15,302 nucleotides of DNA from Deltaproteobacteria bacterium. GTDB taxonomy: Bacteria > Desulfobacterota > GWC2-55-46. The notes beneath the pieces are model-generated. The model made no database searches. It saw nothing but the letters and a program-made list of their open reading frames with translations, and was not told where the DNA came from. The position numbers and the translations under genes were made by a program. The stretch covers positions 1 to 15,302 of the forward strand of contig JACREV010000165.1 in assembly GCA_016218095.1 (NCBI GenBank). Reading direction: 5' to 3'. Positions 5,532-11,577 of this stretch are shown piece after piece; positions within the stretch are counted from its first letter, which is position 1, and each line of letters begins with the position of its first letter.

Positions 5532-6833
5532 CTAAGCTTTCCCGCCTGCCTTAAGGCTCTCCCTGAAATGGACGTTCACGTTGTCGAGCGCGCAGAAGCT
5601 CCCGCACATAGTGCATGTGTCCGAGTCCTCCGGGGCCCTCGTGGCCCTTATCTCGGACGCCCTCTCGCCGAAGAGGCCGAGACTGTACTGCTCGTCCCAC
5701 TTGAGGTCCCTCCGCGCCTTTGACATCGCCATGTCACGCCCTTTTCTTCCGAGCTTTACCATGTCGCCGACATGGGCCGCTACGCGCGCGGCCCTTACGC
5801 CTTCCACTACGTCGTCTTTATTCGGGAGGGCCAGGTGCTCGGCCGGGGTAACGTAGCAGATGAGGTCGGCGCCGTAGCGGGCCGCCTCTGCCGCGCCTAT
5901 CGCCGCCGAGATATGGTCGTAGCCTGCCGCAAGGTCTGTAGTAAGCGGGCCGAGCACGTAGAACGGCGCGTCCCCACTCATCCTCTTCTGGAGTTTTACG
6001 TTCGCCTCTATGTCGTCGAGCGGCAGATGCCCCGGCCCTTCGCACATCATCTGGCAACCCATCTCCTGTCCGATATTGGCGAGCTCGCAGTTTATGAGCA
6101 GCTCCTGGACCTGCGCCCTGTCGAGTGAGTCGTGGACCGCCCCTGCGCGCAGGCCATTTCCGAGGCTTAAGACGCAGTCGTACTTCTTTAAAATCTCCAC
6201 TACCCTGTCGAACCTCTCGTAGAGCGGGTTCTCCCTGTTGTTCTTGATCATCCAGCCGACCATGTACGAGCCGCCGCGCGACACCAGCCCGCCGTACCTG
6301 TAGCCCTGCCTGTTGAGCCTCTCAATCGTGAGCCTGTTTATCCCGCAGTGCACTGCCATGAACGATATCCCGTCGGCGCACTGCCGCTCCAGGACATCGA
6401 AAAGGAGCTCCTCGGTCAACTTGTTCGGGTCGTGATACCTTTCAATCGCCTCCTTGAAGGCCTGATACAGGGGGACGCTCCCGACGGACAGGGAGGTGGC
6501 GGACAAGACCTCCTTTCTGATGGAGTCGAGGTCGCCTCCGACCGACAATTCCATGAGGGTATCTGCCCCGGCCCCTTCGGCGGCGAGCGCCTTTTCGACC
6601 TCTGCGGAGGCGTCTATTATATCCGAAGACGTCCCTATCGAGGCGTTGACCTTGGTGCGGAGCCCCTTGCCAATGGCCACGAGCCGCGCCTTCCGGTTCC
6701 TGTTATTCGGTATGACGGCCTTTCCCTCGGCGATCATCTGCCTTATGTATTCTGGTGATGCTTCTTCGCCTTTCGCGGCCTCCTCCATCTCTTTTGTAAT
6801 GATGCCAATACGCGCGGCCTCTATCTGGGTCAT
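5532..6833 (-). CDS. bzaF: ThiC-family radical SAM enzyme, probably 5-hydroxybenzimidazole synthase (BzaF)
   Basis: ThiC-family proteins rearrange aminoimidazole ribotide (AIR) with a [4Fe-4S] cluster and SAM. ThiC makes the thiamin pyrimidine; the paralogue BzaF makes 5-hydroxybenzimidazole, precursor of the benzimidazole lower ligand of B12. Family features seen in this 433-residue chain: SRGGSY (185-190), EGPGH (His269 as metal ligand), YVTPAEH (His333) and a C-terminal cluster motif. Departures from usual ThiC: GNGLRAG instead of GDGLRPG (225-231), MELSVGG instead of MDLSTG, and Cys407-x2-Cys410-x3-Cys414 instead of Cys-x2-Cys-x4-Cys. A cobalamin riboswitch with a terminator lies directly upstream, as reported for bza genes, and no TPP riboswitch is present. 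The start has AAGGAG eight bases upstream. ThiC itself remains possible without a phylogeny; family membership is certain. Confidence 0.75.
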   Translation of the reverse strand: MTQIEAARIGIITKEMEEAAKGEEASPEYIRQMIAEGKAVIPNNRNRKARLVAIGKGLRTKVNASIGTSSDIIDASAEVEKALAAEGAGADTLMELSVGGDLDSIRKEVLSATSLSVGSVPLYQAFKEAIERYHDPNKLTEELLFDVLERQCADGISFMAVHCGINRLTIERLNRQGYRYGGLVSRGGSYMVGWMIKNNRENPLYERFDRVVEILKKYDCVLSLGNGLRAGAVHDSLDRAQVQELLINCELANIGQEMGCQMMCEGPGHLPLDDIEANVKLQKRMSGDAPFYVLGPLTTDLAAGYDHISAAIGAAEAARYGADLICYVTPAEHLALPNKDDVVEGVRAARVAAHVGDMVKLGRKGRDMAMSKARRDLKWDEQYSLGLFGERASEIRATRAPEDSDTCTMCGSFCALDNVNVHFRESLKAGGKA

Positions 6834-6886
6834 TGTCCCGTCTCCTTAGATATTGGATATGGCTGCCTCTAAAGAGGCGGCTGAAA

Positions 6887-6926
6887 TAAAAAAATCCCCG
6901 GAGCTTTTTCTTTTAGCCCCGAGGAT
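6887..6926 (-). terminator. Attenuator terminator between the cobalamin riboswitch and bzaF
   Basis: A 12-base-pair stem (6894-6905 with 6915-6926, two G-U pairs) with a nine-base A-rich loop, followed by seven U residues on the minus strand. It lies 54 bases before the bzaF start and about 90 bases after the aptamer. This fits the off-state of a transcription-terminating riboswitch. Confidence 0.88.
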
Positions 6927-7010
6927 TGCACCCTGTTCTTCACCCTCAAGCATGTCCGAATGAATGTACTCCGGACGACCTTCCAGTCCGCGAGAAGGTC
7001 TTTCGTGACT

Positions 7011-7180
7011 CCGGGCAGGTCTTCTGGCTCCCGGATCGGCCTACTCGCCAACCTTCCCGGGGTTTGGCCCCAGTGGCATCGTTGGTTTTCGTCCCCGGTT
7101 ACAGCGGCGGGACCGCTCCCGATTCCCTGCAAAGGCAGGCCACGGGATTCCCTTTTATCCCCAAAGGGGATACCTGGCGT
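7011..7180 (-). promoter_or_regulatory. Cobalamin (B12) riboswitch aptamer
   Basis: Read on the minus strand, the conserved blocks of the cobalamin riboswitch occur in order: AGGGAATC at the 5' side, GGTCCCGCCGCTGTAA, the B12 box GCCACTG, GGGAAGG, then GAGCCAGAAGACCTGCC at the 3' side. The closing P1 stem can form between CAGGT (7172-7176) and ACCTG (7016-7020). A promoter lies just upstream, and a terminator and the ThiC-family gene lie downstream. It should shut off the gene when cobalamin is plentiful. Confidence 0.93.
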
Positions 7181-7191
7181 CTATTGAAGTA

Positions 7192-7220
7192 ACTTTATAG
7201 TTTTGGGAGGGGCAAGTCAA
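7192..7220 (-). promoter_or_regulatory. Promoter of the riboswitch-bzaF transcript
   Basis: Minus strand: TTGACT, 17 bases, TAAAGT, with an overlapping TATAAA at 15 bases. It lies directly upstream of the riboswitch. Confidence 0.6.
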
Positions 7221-7248
7221 GGGGATAATAAATTGAGGCTGGCTCGGG

Positions 7249-7271
7249 TTGCGAACATGAACCCGCAAGAA
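7249..7271 (+). repeat. Direct repeat, left copy (23 bp)
   Basis: TTGCGAACATGAACCCGCA followed by AGAA. It matches the copy at 7714-7736 at 19 of 23 positions in the same orientation. The pair brackets the large inverted repeat. Confidence 0.6.
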
Positions 7272-7316
7272 GCTCTTATAAAAATACCATCTTACGCCCT
7301 GCCGGGCTTTTTTTCG

Positions 7317-7621
7317 GCATGGGGCTTCGCTTCCTGCGCCCTCCCCCTCCCATTCGCTCGCCCCTTAGGGCGCTGTCGCGCCTTTTTACTTCCTCGGCTC
7401 GCTCATTAGGCTTCCTCCCTTAAGGTCGCTCACCCCATGCCTGGGGTGTTTTGAAAAACAAAAAAAGAATTTGTTTTTGTTCTGTCTTTACAAACACACA
7501 GGCGCATGGCGGAGAGCGCCTCAGGGAGGAAGAGGCGAGCACGCCGGGGTAGATTAGACGCGGAGCGCTCTAAGGGGCGTGCGAGCGGGTGGGGGAGGAA
7601 GAAAGCGCTCGGAGCCATCGC
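7317..7621. repeat. Large imperfect inverted repeat element (about 305 bp)
   Basis: The two halves are roughly two-thirds complementary over about 125 bases each. The best-matched core is CCCCTTAGGGCGCT (7361-7374) against AGCGCTCTAAGGGG (7564-7577), 13 of 14 paired. The outer ends (GCATGGGG and CCATCG) and the central CAAAAA/TTTTTG hairpin share the same centre near 7469. It looks like a small non-autonomous or dispersed repeat; no transposase is present. Confidence 0.7.
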
Positions 7622-7713
7622 CAAAAGCGCGCGGAGCGCGCAAAAAGGCTTTTGGCAGAAGGTTCGAATAGCCAATAAGAGGCGTATAGGGTCACGAATT
7701 AATTGGGTTCAGC

Positions 7714-7736
7714 TTGCAAACCTGCACCCGCGAGAA
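7714..7736 (+). repeat. Direct repeat, right copy (23 bp)
   Basis: TTGCAAACCTGCACCCGCG followed by AGAA; the partner of 7249-7271. The longer context (AATT and GGGTT just upstream) is also partly shared. Confidence 0.6.
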
Positions 7737-7763
7737 AAAGGATCAAAAGACGACCCCACCCTG

Positions 7764-7786
7764 CCTCCCCTTGTAAAAAGGGGAGG
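7764..7786. repeat. Small palindrome CCTCCCCTT / AAGGGGAGG
   Basis: A nine-base-pair perfect stem with a five-base loop. It resembles the half-units of the element at 11461-11560. It lies downstream of the dinB stop on that strand but has no T-run, so terminator function is doubtful. Confidence 0.5.
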
Positions 7787-7839
7787 AGATTTTGTTCCCC
7801 TGCGCAAATCGCGCGGAGCGCACAAACCCTCCCTCCCTC

Positions 7840-9057
7840 CTACCTCACATCCACCCTCTTTACCCCCTCCGGCCTCCAGGCCGGGGAGATGACGCCTGAG
7901 CCTTCGATATCCGCGCCCTCGTCGCATATAGAGGCCCAGGTTATCGTAAACTCACCGATCTCCCTGTTTATCTCGTCTATCGCCTTAAGGAGCTTCTCGC
8001 GCTTGATGCCGTCCTCGAATAGGTCGAGCTGACCCGTCCCCTTCGAGATGTCTGAAATGGCGACACCGACGAGCCTCACCGCGGATTTGAGCCGGAGCGA
8101 ATCGAATATCGAGGTAGCCGTCGAATATATGGCGCGGGTGTCGTTCGTGGGGATGGAGAGGGTCTTTTGTCTCCCGAACGTAAAAAAATCGTGGTAGCGG
8201 AGCGTGAGCGTGACCTTCCTCCCCATAAGGCCGTACCTCCTTGCCCTCGCGCCGACCATCTCCGAGAGCTTCAGGATATGGCGCTTGATGACCCCGCGCT
8301 CGCTTATGTCCCTCTTTAGCGTCGTCGAGTGGCCGACACTCTTGGCCTCCCCTTCCTCTCCGATAGGGACCACGGGGGAAGGGTCTATGCCCTGCCCCAT
8401 TAATTTAAGCCGCTCGCCGATTATCCCGAACCGCTCCCGGAGGATGCTCACCGGGAACCTGGCGAGCTCGCCGCAGGTCGCGACCCCCAAGGATGAGAGG
8501 TGGATGGTCAACTTCGGCCCTATGCCGAAGAGCTCGCCGACAGGAAGGGGTTCGAGTACTGAGGCGACGTCCACCTCCCTTATCTCCACAAGCCCGTCGG
8601 GCTTTTGCATGTCGGATGCGAGCTTGGCGAGGAGCTTGTTCGGGGCTATCCCAACGGAGCAGGTAAGCCCCAGCTCCCCCCTTATCCTCTCTTTTACCTT
8701 CGAGGCGAGCGAGGCCGGCTCTCCAAAAAGAGCACCCGTGCCGGTTATGTCGACGAAGGCCTCGTCGATAGAATACGCCTCAACCTTCGGCGAGAAGTCC
8801 TTTAAAATATTGAGGATTCTTACCGATATGTCAATGTACTTGCGGTTGTCCCCTACTACGAATATGAGGCCGGGGCAGGCCCTCTTGGCCTCGTACTTGT
8901 TCATCCCGGTCTTGACGCCGAACTTGCGCGCTTCGTATGAGGCGGTAGTGACGACCGTCCGGTGGGCAGAGCCTATGACGGCGATTGGCTTGCCTCGGAG
9001 ATTCGGGTAGCACCTCTGCTCGACCGAGGCGAAGAAGGCGTTCATGTCCAGATGCAT
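7840..9057 (-). CDS. dinB: DNA polymerase IV (Y-family translesion polymerase)
   Basis: Low-fidelity DNA synthesis past lesions as part of the SOS response. The palm begins HLDMNAFFASVEQ with the first catalytic Asp; YSIDEAFVDI holds the Asp-Glu pair. KLLAKLASDMQKPDG is typical of the family, and FGIGPK marks the helix-hairpin-helix thumb region. Near the C-terminus GQLDLFED is a canonical beta-clamp-binding motif, so the protein should work at the replication fork. The chain is 405 residues from the ATG at 9057, which has GAGG six bases upstream. A TTG at 9069 overlapping the stop of the upstream gene (TTGA) is an equally plausible start and would give an RTIMHLDM beginning. It is the last gene of the lexA operon and is probably induced when LexA is cleaved. 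Confidence 0.93.
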   Translation of the reverse strand: MHLDMNAFFASVEQRCYPNLRGKPIAVIGSAHRTVVTTASYEARKFGVKTGMNKYEAKRACPGLIFVVGDNRKYIDISVRILNILKDFSPKVEAYSIDEAFVDITGTGALFGEPASLASKVKERIRGELGLTCSVGIAPNKLLAKLASDMQKPDGLVEIREVDVASVLEPLPVGELFGIGPKLTIHLSSLGVATCGELARFPVSILRERFGIIGERLKLMGQGIDPSPVVPIGEEGEAKSVGHSTTLKRDISERGVIKRHILKLSEMVGARARRYGLMGRKVTLTLRYHDFFTFGRQKTLSIPTNDTRAIYSTATSIFDSLRLKSAVRLVGVAISDISKGTGQLDLFEDGIKREKLLKAIDEINREIGEFTITWASICDEGADIEGSGVISPAWRPEGVKRVDVR

Positions 9058-9065
9058 GATCGTCC

Positions 9066-9305
9066 TCAAGCGTCCACCCCGTTCAAGGTCCACTCCAGCT
9101 CCTTCTGGTTGTAGGCGAGCTCGAAAAGCGTAGCGCCGTCGGTGACCGAGAAATGGAGTATCGGCGCCTCGCCTTCTTTCGAGGTCCAGGTATAGGTTAT
9201 CTCCTTTACGGGATAGACCCGCCCCCTCCACTTGAACTTGACGGGCCTGACCCCTTTTTCAAAGACTGCCATGACCTTTATCTTTTCGCTTATTTCTGTA
9301 GCCAT
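9066..9305 (-). CDS. Conserved-looking small protein between lexA and dinB, function unknown
   Basis: A 79-residue soluble protein. After a short lead (MATEISEKIKVMAVFEKGV) it is predicted mostly as beta strands with alternating polar and hydrophobic residues: RPVKFKWRGRVYPVKEITYT, then LHFSVTDGATLFEL and LEWTLNGV at the end. KWRGRVY is a striking basic-aromatic patch. No enzyme motif, membrane segment or signal peptide is seen. The ATG directly follows the lexA TAA, with AGAGG nine bases upstream, and the stop overlaps or abuts the dinB start. Tight coupling on both sides implies a role tied to the SOS response or to polymerase IV, but that is inference from position only. Confidence 0.85.
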   Translation of the reverse strand: MATEISEKIKVMAVFEKGVRPVKFKWRGRVYPVKEITYTWTSKEGEAPILHFSVTDGATLFELAYNQKELEWTLNGVDA

Positions 9306-9917
9306 TTACTCAAGCCTCTTGATGACTGAAATGACCTTGCCTATTATGTAGAGCTCCCGGTCCTTGTCGACCACGATAGGCGGGATCGCCGGGTTTTCGG
9401 GCTTGAGTATCACCCTATCCCCGTCCCTTACAAATCTCTTAACCGTCGCTTCGTTATCGAGCATGGCGACGACGATGTCGTTGGTGTCGGCGTGGTTCTG
9501 CGGCCTTATGATGACGAGATCGCCTTCGTCGATCCCCGCGCCCTTCATGGAGTCGCCCTCGATCTTCAAGAGAAACCCGTCCGGGCAATTGAAGAGGCGT
9601 GCGTCCAACGCAACATGGCCGAGGACGTCCTCTATGGCGAGATGTGGCGCGCCGGCCCGGACAGACCCGGCTATGGGCATGGATACGAGCCCCTTTGCGG
9701 CCCCCCCAAGCACCTCTATCGCCCTTGAGATGTTAGCGGACCTCTTTATAAAACCCTTTTTCTCAAGCGCCTCCAAATGCTTTCTCGCGTTCTTGGGGCC
9801 GTTTATACGGAGGCGCGCGCAAATCTCTCGCAAGGAAGGCGGGAACCCCCTCGCCTCTATGAAGCTCTCTAGAAATGCGAGCACCTCTTTTTGCCGTAAT
9901 GTGAGCGTCTTTTTCAT
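9306..9917 (-). CDS. lexA: LexA repressor (SOS regulator, self-cleaving)
   Basis: Transcriptional repressor of DNA-damage genes that cleaves itself when RecA filaments form. Residues 1-68 form the winged helix (LTLRQKEVLAFLESF, then PPSLREICARL). The latent S24-type protease follows, with the cleavage site Ala88-Gly89 (SVRAGAP), nucleophile Ser123 (EGDSMKG) and general base Lys160 (ATVKRF). All are offset by four residues from the E. coli numbering, and the length of 203 is normal. It is first in the operon lexA - small protein - dinB. A consensus promoter and an 18-bp dyad lie within 50 bases upstream. Oddly, no Shine-Dalgarno sequence precedes the ATG, and the leader is expected to be only about 15-20 nt. 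Confidence 0.96.
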   Translation of the reverse strand: MKKTLTLRQKEVLAFLESFIEARGFPPSLREICARLRINGPKNARKHLEALEKKGFIKRSANISRAIEVLGGAAKGLVSMPIAGSVRAGAPHLAIEDVLGHVALDARLFNCPDGFLLKIEGDSMKGAGIDEGDLVIIRPQNHADTNDIVVAMLDNEATVKRFVRDGDRVILKPENPAIPPIVVDKDRELYIIGKVISVIKRLE

Positions 9918-9920
9918 AAT

Positions 9921-9938
9921 GGGCTACAAATGTTACCC
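9921..9938. promoter_or_regulatory. Putative LexA operator
   Basis: GGGTAACATTTGTAGCCC on the minus strand is a dyad of the form GGG-N2-ACA-N2-TGT-N2-CCC, with all 12 specified bases symmetric. It begins two bases after the -10 hexamer and covers the expected transcription start, an ideal position for autorepression. Confidence 0.6.
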
Positions 9939-9939
9939 T

Positions 9940-9968
9940 ATTATAGTGCGGCATGCGGGCCGTGTCAA
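9940..9968 (-). promoter_or_regulatory. Consensus sigma-70 promoter of the lexA operon
   Basis: TTGACA, 17-base spacer, TATAAT on the minus strand: a perfect match at both boxes. Such a strong promoter fits a gene held down by its own product. Confidence 0.92.
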
Positions 9969-9997
9969 AGATAATCCAGCCTTACCCGAACTTTTCA

Positions 9998-10025
9998 TAA
10001 AGTCGCTCAAATATAATGCCGATAA
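9998..10025 (+). promoter_or_regulatory. Sigma-28-like promoter element of the hemerythrin gene
   Basis: TAAA, 16 bases, then a perfect GCCGATAA. The spacer is one base longer than the usual 15. It aligns without gaps to the element at 5014-5041 through TAAAG-N4-TCAAATAT-N5-CGATAA. An overlapping TATAAT (10012-10017) lacks a good -35 box. Confidence 0.5.
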
Positions 10026-10068
10026 ATAGAAAAGCAGTCTTTTAAAACCAATTCAGGAAGGAGAATGT

Positions 10069-10491
10069 ATGGCGCTCTTATGGAGAAAGGCCCTGGAGAC
10101 AGGGGTGGAGTGGCAGGACAAACAGCACAAGGAGCTCTTCGATAGGATAAACAGGCTCATGGACGCGATGCTCGCGAGGAAGGGCAAGGAGGAGATCGTA
10201 AACCTCGTCAAATTCCTCGACAACTACGTGGTGACCCACTTCGGGGCAGAGGACCAGGCGATGGCCAGGCTCCAGTTCCCAGGGAGGAATTCACATATAG
10301 CGGAGCACAAGAGCTTCAAGGAACAGGTCGCGGGGATAAAGAAGGATATCGAGGCAGGGATCAACCTGGCCGTCGTGATAGAGACCCAGCAGAAGGCGGT
10401 GGACTGGCTCACGAACCACATAGGCGTTGTCGACAAGGAGCTCGGCAACTACATCCTGCAGAAGACCGATACGGCTAAGAAGTCGGCCTGA
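10069..10491 (+). CDS. Bacteriohemerythrin (di-iron oxygen-binding protein)
   Basis: A 140-residue single-domain hemerythrin with all seven iron ligands of the family: His20 (DKQHKELF), His57 and Glu61 (THFGAEDQ), His76 and His80 (HIAEHKSF), His117 and Asp122 (NHIGVVD). It should bind O2 reversibly at a di-iron site in the cytoplasm. In microaerophiles and anaerobes such proteins store or deliver O2, or serve in sensing and detoxification. AAGGAG lies six bases before the ATG. It is monocistronic, with a terminator at 10549-10581. The sigma-28-like upstream element suggests co-regulation with motility, where oxygen-seeking behaviour would make sense. Confidence 0.95.
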   Translation: MALLWRKALETGVEWQDKQHKELFDRINRLMDAMLARKGKEEIVNLVKFLDNYVVTHFGAEDQAMARLQFPGRNSHIAEHKSFKEQVAGIKKDIEAGINLAVVIETQQKAVDWLTNHIGVVDKELGNYILQKTDTAKKSA

Positions 10492-10548
10492 AAAACCCTT
10501 ACAAGCTAGCAGGTTACAATCTATATGTTATATTAATTATTTATGTAA

Positions 10549-10581
10549 GAGGCCGGGCTCAACCCCCGGCCTCATTTTTTT
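10549..10581 (+). terminator. Intrinsic terminator after the hemerythrin gene
   Basis: Stem GAGGCCGGG / CCCGGCCTC with a seven-base loop, followed by ATTTTTTT on the plus strand. It overlaps the last codons of the convergent transglycosylase gene, so the two genes share 3' sequence. Confidence 0.88.
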
Positions 10582-11380
10582 GTACTGACACCGGCTGTGG
10601 ACCCGGATCGGAGGAGACCGGTGGCTGGCCTTCGGCAGATGTGGCGATAGGGCCTCCGGCGTCCGGTCCGCCGGCTACAACCTCCTCGAACCCCGGCACG
10701 ACTATCCCCCTCCTCACCATGATGCTGTAGATGATCTCCGCGCGTTTGGCGACGTACTTCTGCTCGCCGGAGGCGTCGAGCCTCCGGGGGTTCGGGAGGA
10801 CCGTAGCGAGCCTCGCCGCCTCCATCGCGGTGAGCTCGATCGCCGACTTTCCGAAGTGGTGGCGGGCGGCGGCCTCGACCCCGAATATCCCCTCGCCCCA
10901 CTCAACGACGTTCAGATAGAGCTCGAGTATCCTGCGCTTCGATAGGGTCCGCTCTATCTTCCAGGTGATTATCGCCTCTTTTATCTTTCTGAGGGGGCTC
11001 TTTTTAGGCGTGAGATAGAGGTTCTTAGCCAATTGCTGGCTTATGGTAGACCCGCCAGCCTTGAGCTTTCCGGCCTTCAAGTCCTTCTCTATCGCCTTCT
11101 GCATCGCCTCGAAGTCGAACCCCTCGTGGGACCAGAACTTGTCGTCCTCTGCGATGATGACCGCCTTGGCCATGTAGGGGGAGACCCTCGAGAACGGCAC
11201 CCAGACCTGGTATATCTGGCGCTTCTTCCCCTTGGCCTTCCATTCGGCCTCCCGGTACTCCATCATCGCGGTCTTCTTGGGGTTCTCCTTCTTGAGCTTC
11301 GAGACATCAGGTATAAAGGCGAAGTATAGGACCGCGAGGAGGACGGTGAGGATGGAGATGGCGTATAGGGACCTTTTCAT
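10559..11380 (-). CDS. mtgA: Monofunctional biosynthetic peptidoglycan transglycosylase (GT51)
   Basis: Polymerises lipid II into glycan strands at the outer face of the inner membrane. Residues ~3-23 form one N-terminal membrane anchor (LYAISILTVLLAVLYFAFI). The GT51 domain (~60-200) has the catalytic Glu78 in AEDDKFWSHEGFD, GGSTISQQLAKNLYL (109-123), the RKIKEAIITWKIE helix, and KRRILELYLNVVEWG with the second acidic site. No transpeptidase domain follows, so it is the monofunctional type. The last ~45 residues are a Gly/Pro/Ser-rich tail, probably disordered, that overlaps the hemerythrin terminator. Ribosome site is weak. The gene may be read from the upstream ApgM-like gene, but 200 bases with a palindromic element lie between. 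Confidence 0.93.
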   Translation of the reverse strand: MKRSLYAISILTVLLAVLYFAFIPDVSKLKKENPKKTAMMEYREAEWKAKGKKRQIYQVWVPFSRVSPYMAKAVIIAEDDKFWSHEGFDFEAMQKAIEKDLKAGKLKAGGSTISQQLAKNLYLTPKKSPLRKIKEAIITWKIERTLSKRRILELYLNVVEWGEGIFGVEAAARHHFGKSAIELTAMEAARLATVLPNPRRLDASGEQKYVAKRAEIIYSIMVRRGIVVPGFEEVVAGGPDAGGPIATSAEGQPPVSSDPGPQPVSVQKNEAGG

Positions 11381-11416
11381 TTACGGCTGGACTCTCTTTG
11401 ACTTAAAAACTTAAGA

Positions 11417-11438
11417 GCGGGACTCTTATCGGTCCCGC
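11417..11438 (-). terminator. Possible weak terminator between the ApgM-like gene and mtgA
   Basis: Stem GCGGGAC / GTCCCGC with an eight-base loop. On the minus strand it is followed by TCTTAAGTTTTT, so the U-tract is interrupted. Confidence 0.35.
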
Positions 11439-11460
11439 CCGTTAATGAAGCCCAAACAAT

Positions 11461-11560
11461 ATCATCCCCCTTTTCTTAAGGGGGACTGAGGGGGATTATA
11501 AAATCGAGACCTTTTGAGATAATCTCCCCTGACCCCTCTTTAAAAAAGAGGGGGACTTCC
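11461..11560. repeat. Palindromic repeat element (double hairpin)
   Basis: Two hairpins: CCCCCTT / AAGGGGG (11466-11484) and CCCCTCTTT / AAAGAGGGG (11533-11553). The left half (through GACTGAGGGGGATTAT) is similar to the reverse complement of the right half, making a larger dyad of about 100 bp. This is the layout of REP- or MITE-like intergenic repeats. It lies between two minus-strand genes. Confidence 0.7.
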
Positions 11561-11577
11561 TTATCTTGCGCCGAGGT

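Larger units (their letters stand above)
7184..7839. other. Gene-free, repeat-rich region
   Basis: About 650 bases between the riboswitch promoter and the dinB stop. The open frames here (for example 7430-7675 minus and 7506-7892 plus) are Arg/Ala/Pro-rich, resemble no family and follow the repeats, so I do not call them genes. The region contains a large imperfect dyad (7317-7621), near-direct repeats outside it, repeated CGCGCGGAGCGC blocks (7627-7641 and 7809-7821) and a small palindrome (7764-7786). Confidence 0.7.

Noticed and set aside
6834..7200. TPP riboswitch expected upstream of a thiC-like gene
   Set aside because: The conserved TPP blocks (CTGAGA and the ACCTGATCTGG-type core) are absent; the cobalamin blocks are present in order.
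7249..7736. Integron-type attC sites or a CRISPR-like array
   Set aside because: Only two diverged repeats exist, no integrase or cas gene is present, and the element between them is a single dyad.
7430..7892. Open frames of 81 codons (minus, 7430-7675) and 128 codons (plus, 7506-7892)
   Set aside because: They lie in the inverted repeat element, are rich in Arg, Ala and Pro, resemble no family and lack good ribosome sites.
9058..9231. N-terminal extension of DNA polymerase IV to 9231
   Set aside because: It overlaps the 79-residue gene in another frame, has no polymerase homology, and the family starts at the HLDMNAFF strand.
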